Source: Lujinxingia vulgaris (GTDB taxonomy: Bacteria; Myxococcota_A; Bradymonadia; Bradymonadales; Bradymonadaceae). From it: a stretch of DNA of 64,000 nucleotides. The notes under the pieces are model-generated. The model had not been told where the DNA came from, did not search any database, and saw only the letters and a list, made by a program, of their open reading frames with translations. This document shows, one piece after another, positions 34,901 to 42,456 of this stretch. A program made the translations under genes and the position numbers. The stretch covers positions 124,001-188,000 of the forward strand of contig NZ_VOSM01000001.1 of the NCBI RefSeq assembly GCF_007997015.1, given 5' to 3'. The stretch's first letter is position 1; every line of letters begins with the position of its first letter.

Positions 34901-35658
34901 TCGTCGGCGTCGCTTGCCTGAGGCAGCGCGTCAAAGCCCTCGGAGGTGCGAAAGCGAAGCCCGGCCAAAAACTCGTCGATGGTCTGGGGACGGCGCGCCG
35001 AATCGGGGCTTATCGCGCGCTCGAGCGCACCGATGGCAAAGGAGGGGATTGTCTCGAAGTTGGGGCGCGCCGCCTTCGCCTCGTCATGAGGCAAGGTTAA
35101 GAAGAGGAGCACGCGCGCCAGGCCCTCAATGTCGGTGAGTGGGGAGGGGGATGCGACGCTCTCGGGCAGCGCGGCCCATTCGCCCAGGCCCACCGCAGAG
35201 ATGCGGCCGGTGGCCGCGTCATAAAAGATGCGCTCGGGGCCGAGCGCGCCGTGCACGATGCTGCGGCGGTGGGCGGATTTAAGCGCGAGGGCCAGCGGCG
35301 TGATCGCATCCACAGCGGCCGAGAAGGTCTGGCGCTCCAGCGCTGCGCACGCCAGAGGTTCTCCGCCCGGGTAAGGGGCGCAGAGGTAGAGAGAGTTGTC
35401 GTGGAGCCACCACTGCTGAGGGGCGTTGAGCCTGGGGTGGTGGGCCGCGGCGGCGTGGCGCAACGCGACGGAGACTTTCAGCAATCCTCCCGCCGCCGCA
35501 TGACGCCAGACCACGCACTCGCCACCCTCCTCGCCCGGGTTGATAAGCCACATCGGGCCATCGGGGAGCTCCCATCGGGGAGGTTGGTCGAGGAGGGTCG
35601 CGGGAAACTCGTGCATCTGCCACATCGCTTGCATCGGGGGCCAAAAGTGCGGGCTCAT
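31939..35658 (-). CDS. Pseudokinase-Dna2-like Fe-S nuclease/SF1 helicase fusion
   Basis: A 1,239-residue multidomain protein. Residues about 35-235 look like a protein-kinase fold without catalytic residues: HGALGPERI (136-144) replaces HRDLKPxN and VGLGEW replaces the DFG region. A beta-rich segment at about 255-345 may be an OB fold. Residues about 350-600 are a Cas4/Dna2-type nuclease with H384, D479, E493, K495 and four Fe-S cysteines (C359, C584, C589, C596). Residues about 800-1230 are a Dna2/Upf1-like SF1 helicase (GPPGTGKT at 826-833, DEAS, GDHAQLPP, QYRMNRP, late VTLTRAR). The nuclease-helicase order matches eukaryotic Dna2. Role inferred: DNA end processing, repair or defence. It heads a coupled operon. 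Confidence 0.85.
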   Translation of the reverse strand: MSPHFWPPMQAMWQMHEFPATLLDQPPRWELPDGPMWLINPGEEGGECVVWRHAAAGGLLKVSVALRHAAAAHHPRLNAPQQWWLHDNSLYLCAPYPGGEPLACAALERQTFSAAVDAITPLALALKSAHRRSIVHGALGPERIFYDAATGRISAVGLGEWAALPESVASPSPLTDIEGLARVLLFLTLPHDEAKAARPNFETIPSFAIGALERAISPDSARRPQTIDEFLAGLRFRTSEGFDALPQASDADDSPVTIIGGVVRDLDHFEHPRQGPGLRFTLDHGEEGSVGVFFYARHHSEVYNSARNLWEGARLNLIDASPLHDSRGRTFLTAGANTLPIVEPSWPVSVSDVLKAQGCPQRVLVDARDPGELTHHLAFGNLIHGMLEDLTAPEPLSFEKSLESRLPDLRLDLLAAGVDDATLASLEVQARTHFDHMRRLTAPRTRSASGPGAARVGWSGRHVEATRFSSRYGLEGRIDLVVENPDEGVQIIELKSGKPWDDHIGQVRSYALLWEELARAENLPMTGHLLYSRDGTMRQAALDDIDRERRILHARNDLVAHYRAQVDPAFTYRAPYYMEEPALCRQGACRFRRDRCKAQSELLGLAPQPDYGVFAWPSTDPELVRQARAYHAHMSRLVAMERWSDHAALGAIFEPQRLSERVEAGLASAELYLEPVEDHPDRARLRGKNLQIFSPGDALLIHRGDVNASHILRGRCLSVDDDTLELRLRAAHFPDALSGPGYIADLPPARLGYRSAHQALYRVLREQRRDLLEVLVRPTTPAAQAAMRGQGSTPNLHPATFDALNPPQRDAIAHALTAPTGALIQGPPGTGKTTVIAHLTLEAADRDQRVLLAALTHTAVDTMLIKLLEAGDQRGHHPRFLRIGSAAKSPRVARALEARGLNPADYFADDLAHAHASLNRLGEAVSHASIIATTTHSALRSPLIAFIERHRARPAFDVAIVDEASQLTEPLALGPISLARRFVLVGDHAQLPPIVSSERALSAFITADHSPFNLGDDLLNAGLAGLDRSLFERLASVGLPVHMLQVQYRMNRPIMSFPAETFYDDRLQAAPQVEDRRLPEADLNHPALASNEPVAFLDVRGTEDARTNLEEARAVLELLGDLLRGAPTLSVGVISPFRAQVHLLRTLVAEELSLPEDTSIDIDTVERFQGSERDVIIASLVKSDRPGDFLSDPRRLNVTLTRARRKLIIVGHSGCLIQDPLFRPWLEHPHTTWHTWTRP

Positions 35659-35724
35659 CGGCGGGCCACTCTACTGATGGGGTAGAGGGGCAGCAAGGCA
35701 GATGCGAGCGATGTGGGGCCAGGC

Positions 35725-36630
35725 TCAGTCTTCGGTGTCGACGGCCGGGTGCAGCACAAGGGTGCCGGGGGCGTGGCGGACCACCCCTCGGGCTACGCCA
35801 CCGAGAAACCACTCGGCGACGCGGGAGCGCCCGGTGCACCCCAGGAAGATGATGTTGGCGTTGTGTTCTTTGGCCACCGCCAGAACTTCGTGGGAGGGGT
35901 AGCCGGGGCGAACCTCAGTGGTGAGTTGAGCGCCGAGGTCGAGCGCGTCGGCCAGGCGGTCGAGCTGGGCACGGGCGGCCTTCTGGGTCTCTTCGAGGTG
36001 GGTGACCAGGGCGGCCGGGTAGGCGCTGGGCTCCACGAGCGAGGGGGTGGAGCGGGGGAGCTCAATGACGTGCAAGACGTTGAGATGGCCGCCCTGATTG
36101 CGCACCATGTCGGCAGCGAGCTCGACGGCGCCGGTGGCCGAGGGGCTGAAGTCGGTGGGGGCGAGTGCGCGGGCGTCGCCCTCCCAGGCGAAGCCGTCGG
36201 GGTGCACGATCGCCAGCGGGCAGGGGGGGCGGTGGGCCAGGCGCTCAGCGGTGGAGCCCATGATCAGGCGCGAGAGCTGGCCACGCCCGGAGATGCCGAC
36301 GACCAGCCAGTCGGCCTTGTTGAGTTGAGCGGCGTGCACCAGCGCGCCTGCCGGCGCGCCGACCTGGATGGAGATCTCCAAGGTGATGTCGAAGGTTTCA
36401 ATCTGGTTCATCCACTCTCGGAACTCCTCGCGGAGGGTCTCGGTGGCGTCTTTGTCGCCGCCTCCGGAAGCTACGCGCAGAAGCGAGAGCTCTTCGGGGC
36501 TGATGGCGTGCACGCCCACCAGGCGCACCGGGCGGCCGTCTTGCTGGTGCAGACGCGCCAGGCGCGCGGCCCAACGGGCGGCGGGGATGCAATGTTCGGA
36601 GAGATCGCTGCCAAAGAGGATCGTGGTCAT
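35725..36630 (-). CDS. Tandem universal stress protein
   Basis: A 301-residue protein with two UspA domains. Each keeps an ATP-binding-like G-2x-G-9x-G-S/T pattern or a variant: VGISGRGQLSRLIMGSTAERL in the first (one residue beyond 20 is not needed: key residues G, G, G, S, T) and LGCTGRSRVAEWFLGG in the second, where the final S/T is replaced. Usp proteins are cytoplasmic and respond to starvation or respiratory stress. CTGGAG lies about 5 bases before the ATG. The nuclease-helicase gene starts 66 bases downstream on the same strand, so read-through is possible. Confidence 0.88.
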   Translation of the reverse strand: MTTILFGSDLSEHCIPAARWAARLARLHQQDGRPVRLVGVHAISPEELSLLRVASGGGDKDATETLREEFREWMNQIETFDITLEISIQVGAPAGALVHAAQLNKADWLVVGISGRGQLSRLIMGSTAERLAHRPPCPLAIVHPDGFAWEGDARALAPTDFSPSATGAVELAADMVRNQGGHLNVLHVIELPRSTPSLVEPSAYPAALVTHLEETQKAARAQLDRLADALDLGAQLTTEVRPGYPSHEVLAVAKEHNANIIFLGCTGRSRVAEWFLGGVARGVVRHAPGTLVLHPAVDTED

Positions 36631-36676
36631 TCAAAACTCCAGTATGTCGCCACTTAACGAAAGGTCGGGGCATCAA

Positions 36677-36702
36677 AGCCTCATAATAGTGGTAATGAGG
36701 CT
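36677..36702. promoter_or_regulatory. Inverted repeat in the usp/glycosyltransferase divergent region
   Basis: AGCCTCAT and ATGAGGCT form 8-bp arms around a 10-base AT-rich centre, 47 bases upstream of the universal stress protein start and 116 bases upstream of the glycosyltransferase. This may be an operator for one or both genes; no promoter elements are clear. Confidence 0.35.
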
Positions 36703-36817
36703 CGCCAAAGCAAGGGGCGATGCGCAATCGGCGGGCGGGGAGCGGTTTGGCTTTACAGCGGCCGCGGGCCGTCGGTAGCGTCTGGCGGCGACCACCCGTC
36801 CACCCCATCGAGGCATC

Positions 36818-38104
36818 ATGATTCACGAGAGTATGTTCTCCCGACAGCAGGTTTACCCGGCGCTTTTTATAGGGCGAAGCTCCGCGGAGCTCGCGCGGCG
36901 TTACAGCCGGCGATTCAAACTTCTGGCCGACGCCGGCTTTGAGATCCATGTGCTGGCCGGCGATGACGGAGGTTTTGATGCGCTGCGGCGCCAGGGGGTG
37001 CAGTGCAAGGCGATCCCGGTGGCCAGCCCGCGAAATGCCGCGGCGCTGATGGGGGCGTACTTTATTGTGCAGGGGGTGATGCTGGAGCTGCGCCCGGTGC
37101 TGGTGCACATCTTCTCGCACAGGCTGGCCTGGTTGGGGGCCTTTGCGGCGCGTCAGGCGGAGGTACCGGCGGTGTTTGTGACCATGGAGTATCACTGGCT
37201 CGAAGAGGAGCCGGTGCATCTTCCGCTGGGGCCGATGGCGCTCTTTACCTCCAGCGAAGGGGTGCGGGCGGCCGAGGAGCGCATCAACGCGGTGGTGGGT
37301 TACCCCTGGCGCAGGGTGATGTTGCAGGCGTACGAGCGCCTTGGCGAGCAGGTCGACCGATATGTGGTGACGACCGAGTTCGATTTTCGACTGCTGCAAG
37401 ATCTGGGAATTGTGGCGCCCTCGCGTCTGGAGGTGGCGCTGGGCGGGGCGGGCGTCGATGTGACGCGGTATCGGCCGGCCAGCGGCAATGGCGATGAGGC
37501 TCGCGAGCAGGCGCGTGAGGCGTTGGGGCTTCCGACGCACTGGCGCCAGGTGGTGGGCTGGGTGGGGCCTGTGACCCGGCGCCACGGGGCCGACGATCTG
37601 GTGGCGACGGTCAAGGCGCTGCGCCGCACCCACCCCTCTCTGGGCTGGGTCATTGCTCCTCGCGCGCGTCTGGCCGACGGGCAGGCCCGCCGCCTGCGGC
37701 GGCTTGCGGATCGCGGCTGGGTGCGCCTGGTCGACGGGGAGAAAAAGACCGACGCGGCGTTCTATCAGGCGCTCGATGTGATGGCGTGTTTTGGCACCGC
37801 GTCCACGCCGATCGATGCGGTGCTGGAAGCCGGTGCCTGCGGCGTGGCCACGGTTGCGTACGATACGCCGGCGACGCGCTCGCTGATCGTCTCGGGGAGC
37901 ACCGGCGAGCTTGTGCTGGAGGGGGATCAGCCCACGCTGACCAGCGTGCTCGGCGCGCGTCTTCGCACCCCGGAGTTGTTACGATCCCAGGGGGCGAAGA
38001 TGCGTGAGCGGGTCGAGACGCTTTTTAGTCGTGAGAGCAGCGACGAGCAGATGTTGAATCTTTATGATGCGGTGCTCGGCGCGAAACTCACCGCCGAGCG
38101 CTGA
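36818..38104 (+). CDS. Glycosyltransferase family 4-like
   Basis: A 428-residue GT-B protein. The N-terminal half has a Rossmann-like acceptor domain (KLLADAGFEIHVLAGDDGGF, VLVHIFSHRLAWLGAFAA); the C-terminal half has the donor-nucleotide region (VVGWVGPVTRRHGADDLV, FYQALDVMACFGTASTPIDA, VLEAGACGVATVAYDTPATR). The usual GT4 EX7E pattern is altered to D...E here. Sugar and acceptor are unknown; a role in exopolysaccharide or lipid glycosylation is inferred. It is a single gene on the plus strand, convergent with the PEGA pseudokinase. Confidence 0.82.
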   Translation: MIHESMFSRQQVYPALFIGRSSAELARRYSRRFKLLADAGFEIHVLAGDDGGFDALRRQGVQCKAIPVASPRNAAALMGAYFIVQGVMLELRPVLVHIFSHRLAWLGAFAARQAEVPAVFVTMEYHWLEEEPVHLPLGPMALFTSSEGVRAAEERINAVVGYPWRRVMLQAYERLGEQVDRYVVTTEFDFRLLQDLGIVAPSRLEVALGGAGVDVTRYRPASGNGDEAREQAREALGLPTHWRQVVGWVGPVTRRHGADDLVATVKALRRTHPSLGWVIAPRARLADGQARRLRRLADRGWVRLVDGEKKTDAAFYQALDVMACFGTASTPIDAVLEAGACGVATVAYDTPATRSLIVSGSTGELVLEGDQPTLTSVLGARLRTPELLRSQGAKMRERVETLFSRESSDEQMLNLYDAVLGAKLTAER

Positions 38105-38119
38105 GCCGATTTCAAAGTA

Positions 38120-39949
38120 TCAGGGGGTCTCGAACTCAAAATGAAGCTCGGAGGTGGGAGCTTCCAGGGTGCGAGTCTGCTCGTTGTTGGCGTTGAGGCG
38201 CGCGCCAACTTTGACGGGGAACTGCGAGTCTTTGAGCTTGAGGTCAACCGGGCTAAAGCCCTGAGATTTGCCGTCGAGGAGCACCCGGAGCGCGGGCGGC
38301 GAGGTGGTTATGCGCACCACGTGGGTCGCCTCGGTGGGAGCCTCTTCGAGCGCCTCGGCCTGCGCGCTCTGCGGCGCCTCGGTGGGCGACATCAGCAAAA
38401 AGGCCGCCGCGCCGGCAAGGGCCAGAGCGATGAGGCCAAGCCCCAGCAGCGGGGGGCCGGACTTCGGGGCACCCGGGGTCGGGGTGTGCGGTGCGCGCTG
38501 GCGCGTGGGTCGGGGCTGGATCGGTCCCGGAGAGGGGTAGGCGGGGCGGTGCTGTGCAGAGGTGGCGCTCGTTACGGCCGGCTCGGGCGCAACCTCCACC
38601 GCGTCGGGGATGTCGTTGTAGGCCTCCGAGGGAAGCTCATCGAGCCCCTCGGGGATGGGCTCCTCAATGGAGATGCTGGCCGAGCGCGAGGGGTCGCCGG
38701 AAGCGGGCTTCGCGTCTTCGTCGTCCTGGCCGAAGTTGAGCTCGGAGGCGAAGAGGTCGTCGACGTTGGCGTCGTCCGAGAGGAAGTCGAGCGGGGACTG
38801 GGTGTCCATGCCCAGATCGCGTCCGTCACTGAGCGAGCGCAGACCACTTTGCTCCGAGAGGAAGAGCTCGTCGACGTCGCCCTGCTCGTCGGCCCGGGCG
38901 GGCTGGACCGGGGCCTGGTCGGGGAGGGCGTCGTGCTCGAAAACCTCGCTCTCGGGCGCAACCATGAAAGGATCGGAGGGGGCGTCGAGGCCGGGGACCT
39001 CGACCGATGCCTCGCCGTCTTCGACCTCGGAGCTGACGGCCACCGAGGAGGGGACCGGCTCGGGTTCAATCGCCGGCGGCTCCTGAATAAAGCGCTCACC
39101 CTGCTGATCGAGGATGTCGCTGGCCACGGCCGCTGTTTGAAGACGCGCGCCGCTATCCTTGGTCACCAGCATCGACAAAAAGGAGCGGAAGCCCTCGCCG
39201 GCGTCCACAAAGTAGGGGAGATCGGGGGGCTCCGGCGCGAGCTGTCGGGCGATGAGCGCGATGCGGTGATCTTCGGGGTAGGCCGGGGTGCCGGTGAGCA
39301 TCTCAATGGCGAGGAGTCCCACCGTATAAAGGTCGGCGGCCGGGGTGATGGTGCGATCGCTTAAAATTTCCGGAGCCATGTAGCGCACCAGCCGCCGCGA
39401 GAGGTGGGCCTCATCAAAGGCCTCATCGCCGCTGGAGAGCTCGTAGAGCCTCCAGATCTGGAAGTCGACGACCGAGAGCGCCGGGGGACCGCTGGGCCGG
39501 GGCGTCACCATGATCTTGGCCGGCCGCAGGATGCCGTGGGTCAGGTTGACCTGGTGGGCGTTATCGAGCGCATAGAGGAGCTGCTGCAGCAGCGGCAGCG
39601 TGACTTTAAGGGAGAGCAGCCCCTGCTTCTTGAGGTAGGTGTCCAGGGGCATGCCGCGGGCCCACTGGGTCACAATGTAGGGAAATCCCTGGACGGTGCC
39701 GTGGGCGTAAGGTGTTGCGATCGTTTCGCTTTTGAGCGCGCGAAGCTCCGCAGCCTGCCGGGCAAAGCCGGTCGGGTCCGCCGGTCCATCTTCGCCGCGG
39801 GGGAAGATGCGGATGGCCACGGGGCGATCCCCCAGCTCCAGGTCGCTGGCGCGAAAGACAAGCCCCCAGCGTCCCTCATGGATCAGGGTTTCGAGGCGAT
39901 AACGATCATCGATGAGCTCGCCAATCTTAACGCGAGGTTGAACTACCAT
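38120..39949 (-). CDS. Membrane pseudokinase with PEGA domain
   Basis: A 609-residue protein. Residues 15-290 have the bacterial Ser/Thr kinase fold (YRLETLIHEGRWGLVFRASD, APEI, DLYTVGLLAIEMLTGTPAYP), but key residues are lost: the VAIK lysine is arginine (R47), HRDLKPxN reads HGILRPAKI (138-146), DFG reads DFQ (162-164), and the Gly-loop reads HEGRWG. An acidic linker, one transmembrane helix at about 500-520 and a C-terminal PEGA domain (VVRITTSPPALRVLLDGKSQ) follow. The layout copies PknB-like receptor kinases, but phosphotransfer is unlikely. It may act as a scaffold or phospho-signalling decoy. Confidence 0.85.
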   Translation of the reverse strand: MVVQPRVKIGELIDDRYRLETLIHEGRWGLVFRASDLELGDRPVAIRIFPRGEDGPADPTGFARQAAELRALKSETIATPYAHGTVQGFPYIVTQWARGMPLDTYLKKQGLLSLKVTLPLLQQLLYALDNAHQVNLTHGILRPAKIMVTPRPSGPPALSVVDFQIWRLYELSSGDEAFDEAHLSRRLVRYMAPEILSDRTITPAADLYTVGLLAIEMLTGTPAYPEDHRIALIARQLAPEPPDLPYFVDAGEGFRSFLSMLVTKDSGARLQTAAVASDILDQQGERFIQEPPAIEPEPVPSSVAVSSEVEDGEASVEVPGLDAPSDPFMVAPESEVFEHDALPDQAPVQPARADEQGDVDELFLSEQSGLRSLSDGRDLGMDTQSPLDFLSDDANVDDLFASELNFGQDDEDAKPASGDPSRSASISIEEPIPEGLDELPSEAYNDIPDAVEVAPEPAVTSATSAQHRPAYPSPGPIQPRPTRQRAPHTPTPGAPKSGPPLLGLGLIALALAGAAAFLLMSPTEAPQSAQAEALEEAPTEATHVVRITTSPPALRVLLDGKSQGFSPVDLKLKDSQFPVKVGARLNANNEQTRTLEAPTSELHFEFETP

Positions 39950-40083
39950 AGAGCTTCCGGCAACGTCGGGGGTGGGAGGGCTGTCGGGCGAAGATTAACA
40001 AGGGTTTACACCCCCGACAAGAATACTCACTTTTCGCCGGGTGCCACTTCGGTGCCGGACCTTGCACGAGATGTCATCGCATC

Positions 40084-41559
40084 ATGAATCAGTCAGCAGA
40101 AACGCCGGCCGGGGACTCCCCTTCGCTTGAAGAGGTGCGCGAACTTCAGGAGTTGGAGGTCCGCATCGACGATTTTGGGTTTACTGGCGAGGGGTATGTT
40201 CGTCTGCACGACGGCTGGCTCTCGGTGCCCGGCGCGCTCCCCGGCGAGCTTGTGCGGGTGCGCCTGCAACCCGGCCAGCGCGAGGGGGCTCGCCGACTTT
40301 ACGCCGACGTGGTTGAGGTGGTGGAGCGCTCCCCCGAGCGGCGCGACCCGCTCTGTGAGCGCGACGCGATCTGCCGGGGATGTCAGCTGCGCCATATCAG
40401 CGTGGACGGTGAGCTGCGCTTTAAGGCGCGGGGCATTACCGAGGTGGTCGAGAAGTTCGCGGGACTGGCCGAGGCCGAGCAGCCGCCGGTGGAGATCCTC
40501 ACCCCGCAGCCTACTGCGCGTGGCGATGCGTTTCGCTACCGGACCTCGTTGAGCTACCGGCGAGTCGGGGATCGGGTGGAGCTCGGTCTTTATAGCCCGG
40601 CCAGCGAGGGGCTTGTGGCGATGTCGAGCTGTCCGGCGCTGACGGTGCAGACCCAGCGTGTGGTGGGGGTGATTGAGCGATCGTTGCAGGGACAAAACGC
40701 GCTTCCCTGGGATGGTGAGATGGCCCGGGAGGTCGCCGCGCAGGTGGAGGGGTTTGAGGTGGCGCCGGGGGTGGAGCAGATCCGCGTGGCGGTGCCCAAC
40801 CACGGGGTGGGGCTTGTGGAGGTGCGCCTGACGGAGGCGCGCGATGAGGCGCAGTTTGAGGTCTTCTGTACTTCGCAGCCGCTGGCCAGCTGGCTGGGAC
40901 GGCTGGTCGAGGCGCTGCCGGCCCAGGTGGGGCTGGCGGTCGGGAGCGGCCCCTATCGCCGCCAGCTCAAAGAGCCGCATCGGGTGCGCATCCCCATCGG
41001 GAGGTTGCAAATGGAGGTGGGCTACGACGACTGGATTCACGCCACGCTGGCGCCCGCCGAGGTGCTCTATGAGGCGGTGGGGCAGTGGTTGGAGCCGGAG
41101 CCCGAGGAGCGTTTTCTGGATGTGGGTTGTGGCATTGGCACCATCGCTTTGCTGATGGCGCCGCGGGTTGGCGAGGCGGTGGGGCTCGATCAGAACCAGG
41201 CCTCGATCGAGTCGGCCGAGATCAACGCGGTGGGCCACGGCATCGCCAACGCGCGCTTTGTCGCCGGCGGCTGGGAGACCGGGCTCAGGAGGCTTGCGGC
41301 TTCGGGGGAGCGGTTTGAGCTGGCCACGATCAACCCGATGCGCGAGCCGCTGGGGCGTCGCGCGCTGGCCTACCTCAACATGCTGGGCGTGCAACGCCTG
41401 GTGTACCTTGGGCCCTCGCCGGCGGCCGCTGCCCGCGACCTGGGCGCGCTGCGCGAGATGGGCTGGGAGATCGACCGGCTGGCCGCGGCCAATCTGCATC
41501 CGGCCACCTACCATACGATGCTGGTGGCGCGGGTTCGCCGCGCGTCTTCCGAGGAGTGA
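40084..41559 (+). CDS. TrmA/RlmD-like methyltransferase homologue lacking catalytic residues
   Basis: A 491-residue protein with the layout of m5U-methyltransferases: TRAM domain at about 24-82, Fe-S cysteines C91, C97, C100 and C183, and a SAM-binding domain with FLDVGCGIGTIALL. The two catalytic residues are gone. The family motif YVSCNPATLARD, with the nucleophilic Cys, reads YLGPSPAAAARD here, and the HHVE general base region reads YHTMLVA, with Met for Glu. The DPPR motif reads NPMREPLG. So it probably binds RNA and SAM but does not make m5U. It starts 134 bases from the divergent PEGA pseudokinase. Confidence 0.82.
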   Translation: MNQSAETPAGDSPSLEEVRELQELEVRIDDFGFTGEGYVRLHDGWLSVPGALPGELVRVRLQPGQREGARRLYADVVEVVERSPERRDPLCERDAICRGCQLRHISVDGELRFKARGITEVVEKFAGLAEAEQPPVEILTPQPTARGDAFRYRTSLSYRRVGDRVELGLYSPASEGLVAMSSCPALTVQTQRVVGVIERSLQGQNALPWDGEMAREVAAQVEGFEVAPGVEQIRVAVPNHGVGLVEVRLTEARDEAQFEVFCTSQPLASWLGRLVEALPAQVGLAVGSGPYRRQLKEPHRVRIPIGRLQMEVGYDDWIHATLAPAEVLYEAVGQWLEPEPEERFLDVGCGIGTIALLMAPRVGEAVGLDQNQASIESAEINAVGHGIANARFVAGGWETGLRRLAASGERFELATINPMREPLGRRALAYLNMLGVQRLVYLGPSPAAAARDLGALREMGWEIDRLAAANLHPATYHTMLVARVRRASSEE

Positions 41560-41592
41560 GCTTTTTGTCAGGATGCCCCGGGGGCGACGCAT

Positions 41593-41628
41593 AAAAAAAC
41601 CGCCGCGCAGATGCGCGGCGGTTTTTTT
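41593..41628. terminator. Bidirectional terminator
   Basis: AAAAAAACCGCCGCGC and its complement form a 16-bp stem with a 4-base loop, A-run on one side and T-run on the other. It separates the convergent TrmA-like gene and the 143-residue hypothetical gene. Confidence 0.93.
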
Positions 41629-41650
41629 AAAGATGATGCTTCAGGATCGC

Positions 41651-42082
41651 TCAGTCTTCGAGGTGCGGGCGGTAGTACTGCTCGCGGATCGTCTCGACGG
41701 CGAAGTGCAAGAACTTGTCGATGGCGTCCTCGGGCACATCTTCGATGGCGCCTTCGATCTGGCCGTAGTGGTTGATCGGGGCATTTTTGATCTGGACGCC
41801 TTCCAGGCCGCTGACGAAGTTGTTGGCGCGGTCGCGCAGCTCGTCGGAGAGGTCCTTGTTGGGGTGGGGCTTGATGTGGAGGAAGACCTCACCCTTGGTG
41901 TTCAGATCCATCACGGCATACTTGAGCGAGCCGTAGCGGATGTTGAAGCCACCGACTTTTCCGCCGCCGGGGGTCGCGTCGCAGCCGAGCTGGCGCGCTT
42001 TGATGATGGTCTTCATCATGGCCTCGCGGCGTTCGTCGCCACCGAGTTCCTGGGCTTTGGAGAGAATTTCGAGCGTATCCAA
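41651..42082 (-). CDS. Hypothetical 143-residue protein with TTG start
   Basis: I do not recognise a family. The start is TTG: a strong GAGGAGG ends about 5 bases before it, and no ATG fits until residue 22. The protein is charged, soluble and mixed alpha/beta (FNIRYGSLKYAVMDLNTKGE, VFLHIKPHPNKDLSDELRDR, AIDKFLHFAVETIREQYYRP), with no signal peptide. The pattern of one beta sheet flanked by helices suggests a small cytoplasmic domain. It is a single-gene unit that ends at the bidirectional terminator. Confidence 0.72.
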   Translation of the reverse strand: MDTLEILSKAQELGGDERREAMMKTIIKARQLGCDATPGGGKVGGFNIRYGSLKYAVMDLNTKGEVFLHIKPHPNKDLSDELRDRANNFVSGLEGVQIKNAPINHYGQIEGAIEDVPEDAIDKFLHFAVETIREQYYRPHLED

Positions 42083-42456
42083 GTGTCCTCCTCAACTGCT
42101 GTGGGCCCGGACGATCCAGGCACCGGCGGGCGGTGACGCGGAGAGCATCGCGGGGAAACCTTACAAAGATAAAGGCGCCGGGCGAGTAAAAAAGGGAGAG
42201 CCGGGGCGCCGAAAAAATGTGTGCGATGTCGGTCCCATCCGTCACCGGACATACCGTAAAAACGCCGCGAAACGATCCCCTATTTCTGCCGGATGATCAA
42301 GGATGGAGTTTTTTTGGGGGCGCGAGGCGCTGTGCGAGGTGGCCGGGGTGCTTAAGCTCAGCACGGACGCGTTGAAGGGAGGTTGTGAGGGGAAGCCAGG
42401 GCGCGGTGAAGGATGAAGGACGAGGGGATCACGAACTGTCAGGGCAGGGGGAGCGT
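42083..42456. other. 374-base divergent intergenic region
   Basis: This region lies between the TTG-started hypothetical gene and the DUF4388 gene. It has lower GC around 42190-42320, with short A and T runs, and probably holds both promoters. No clear element or small gene is seen. A GTG at 42385 is in frame with the next gene but its ribosome site is only 2 bases away. Confidence 0.45.
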
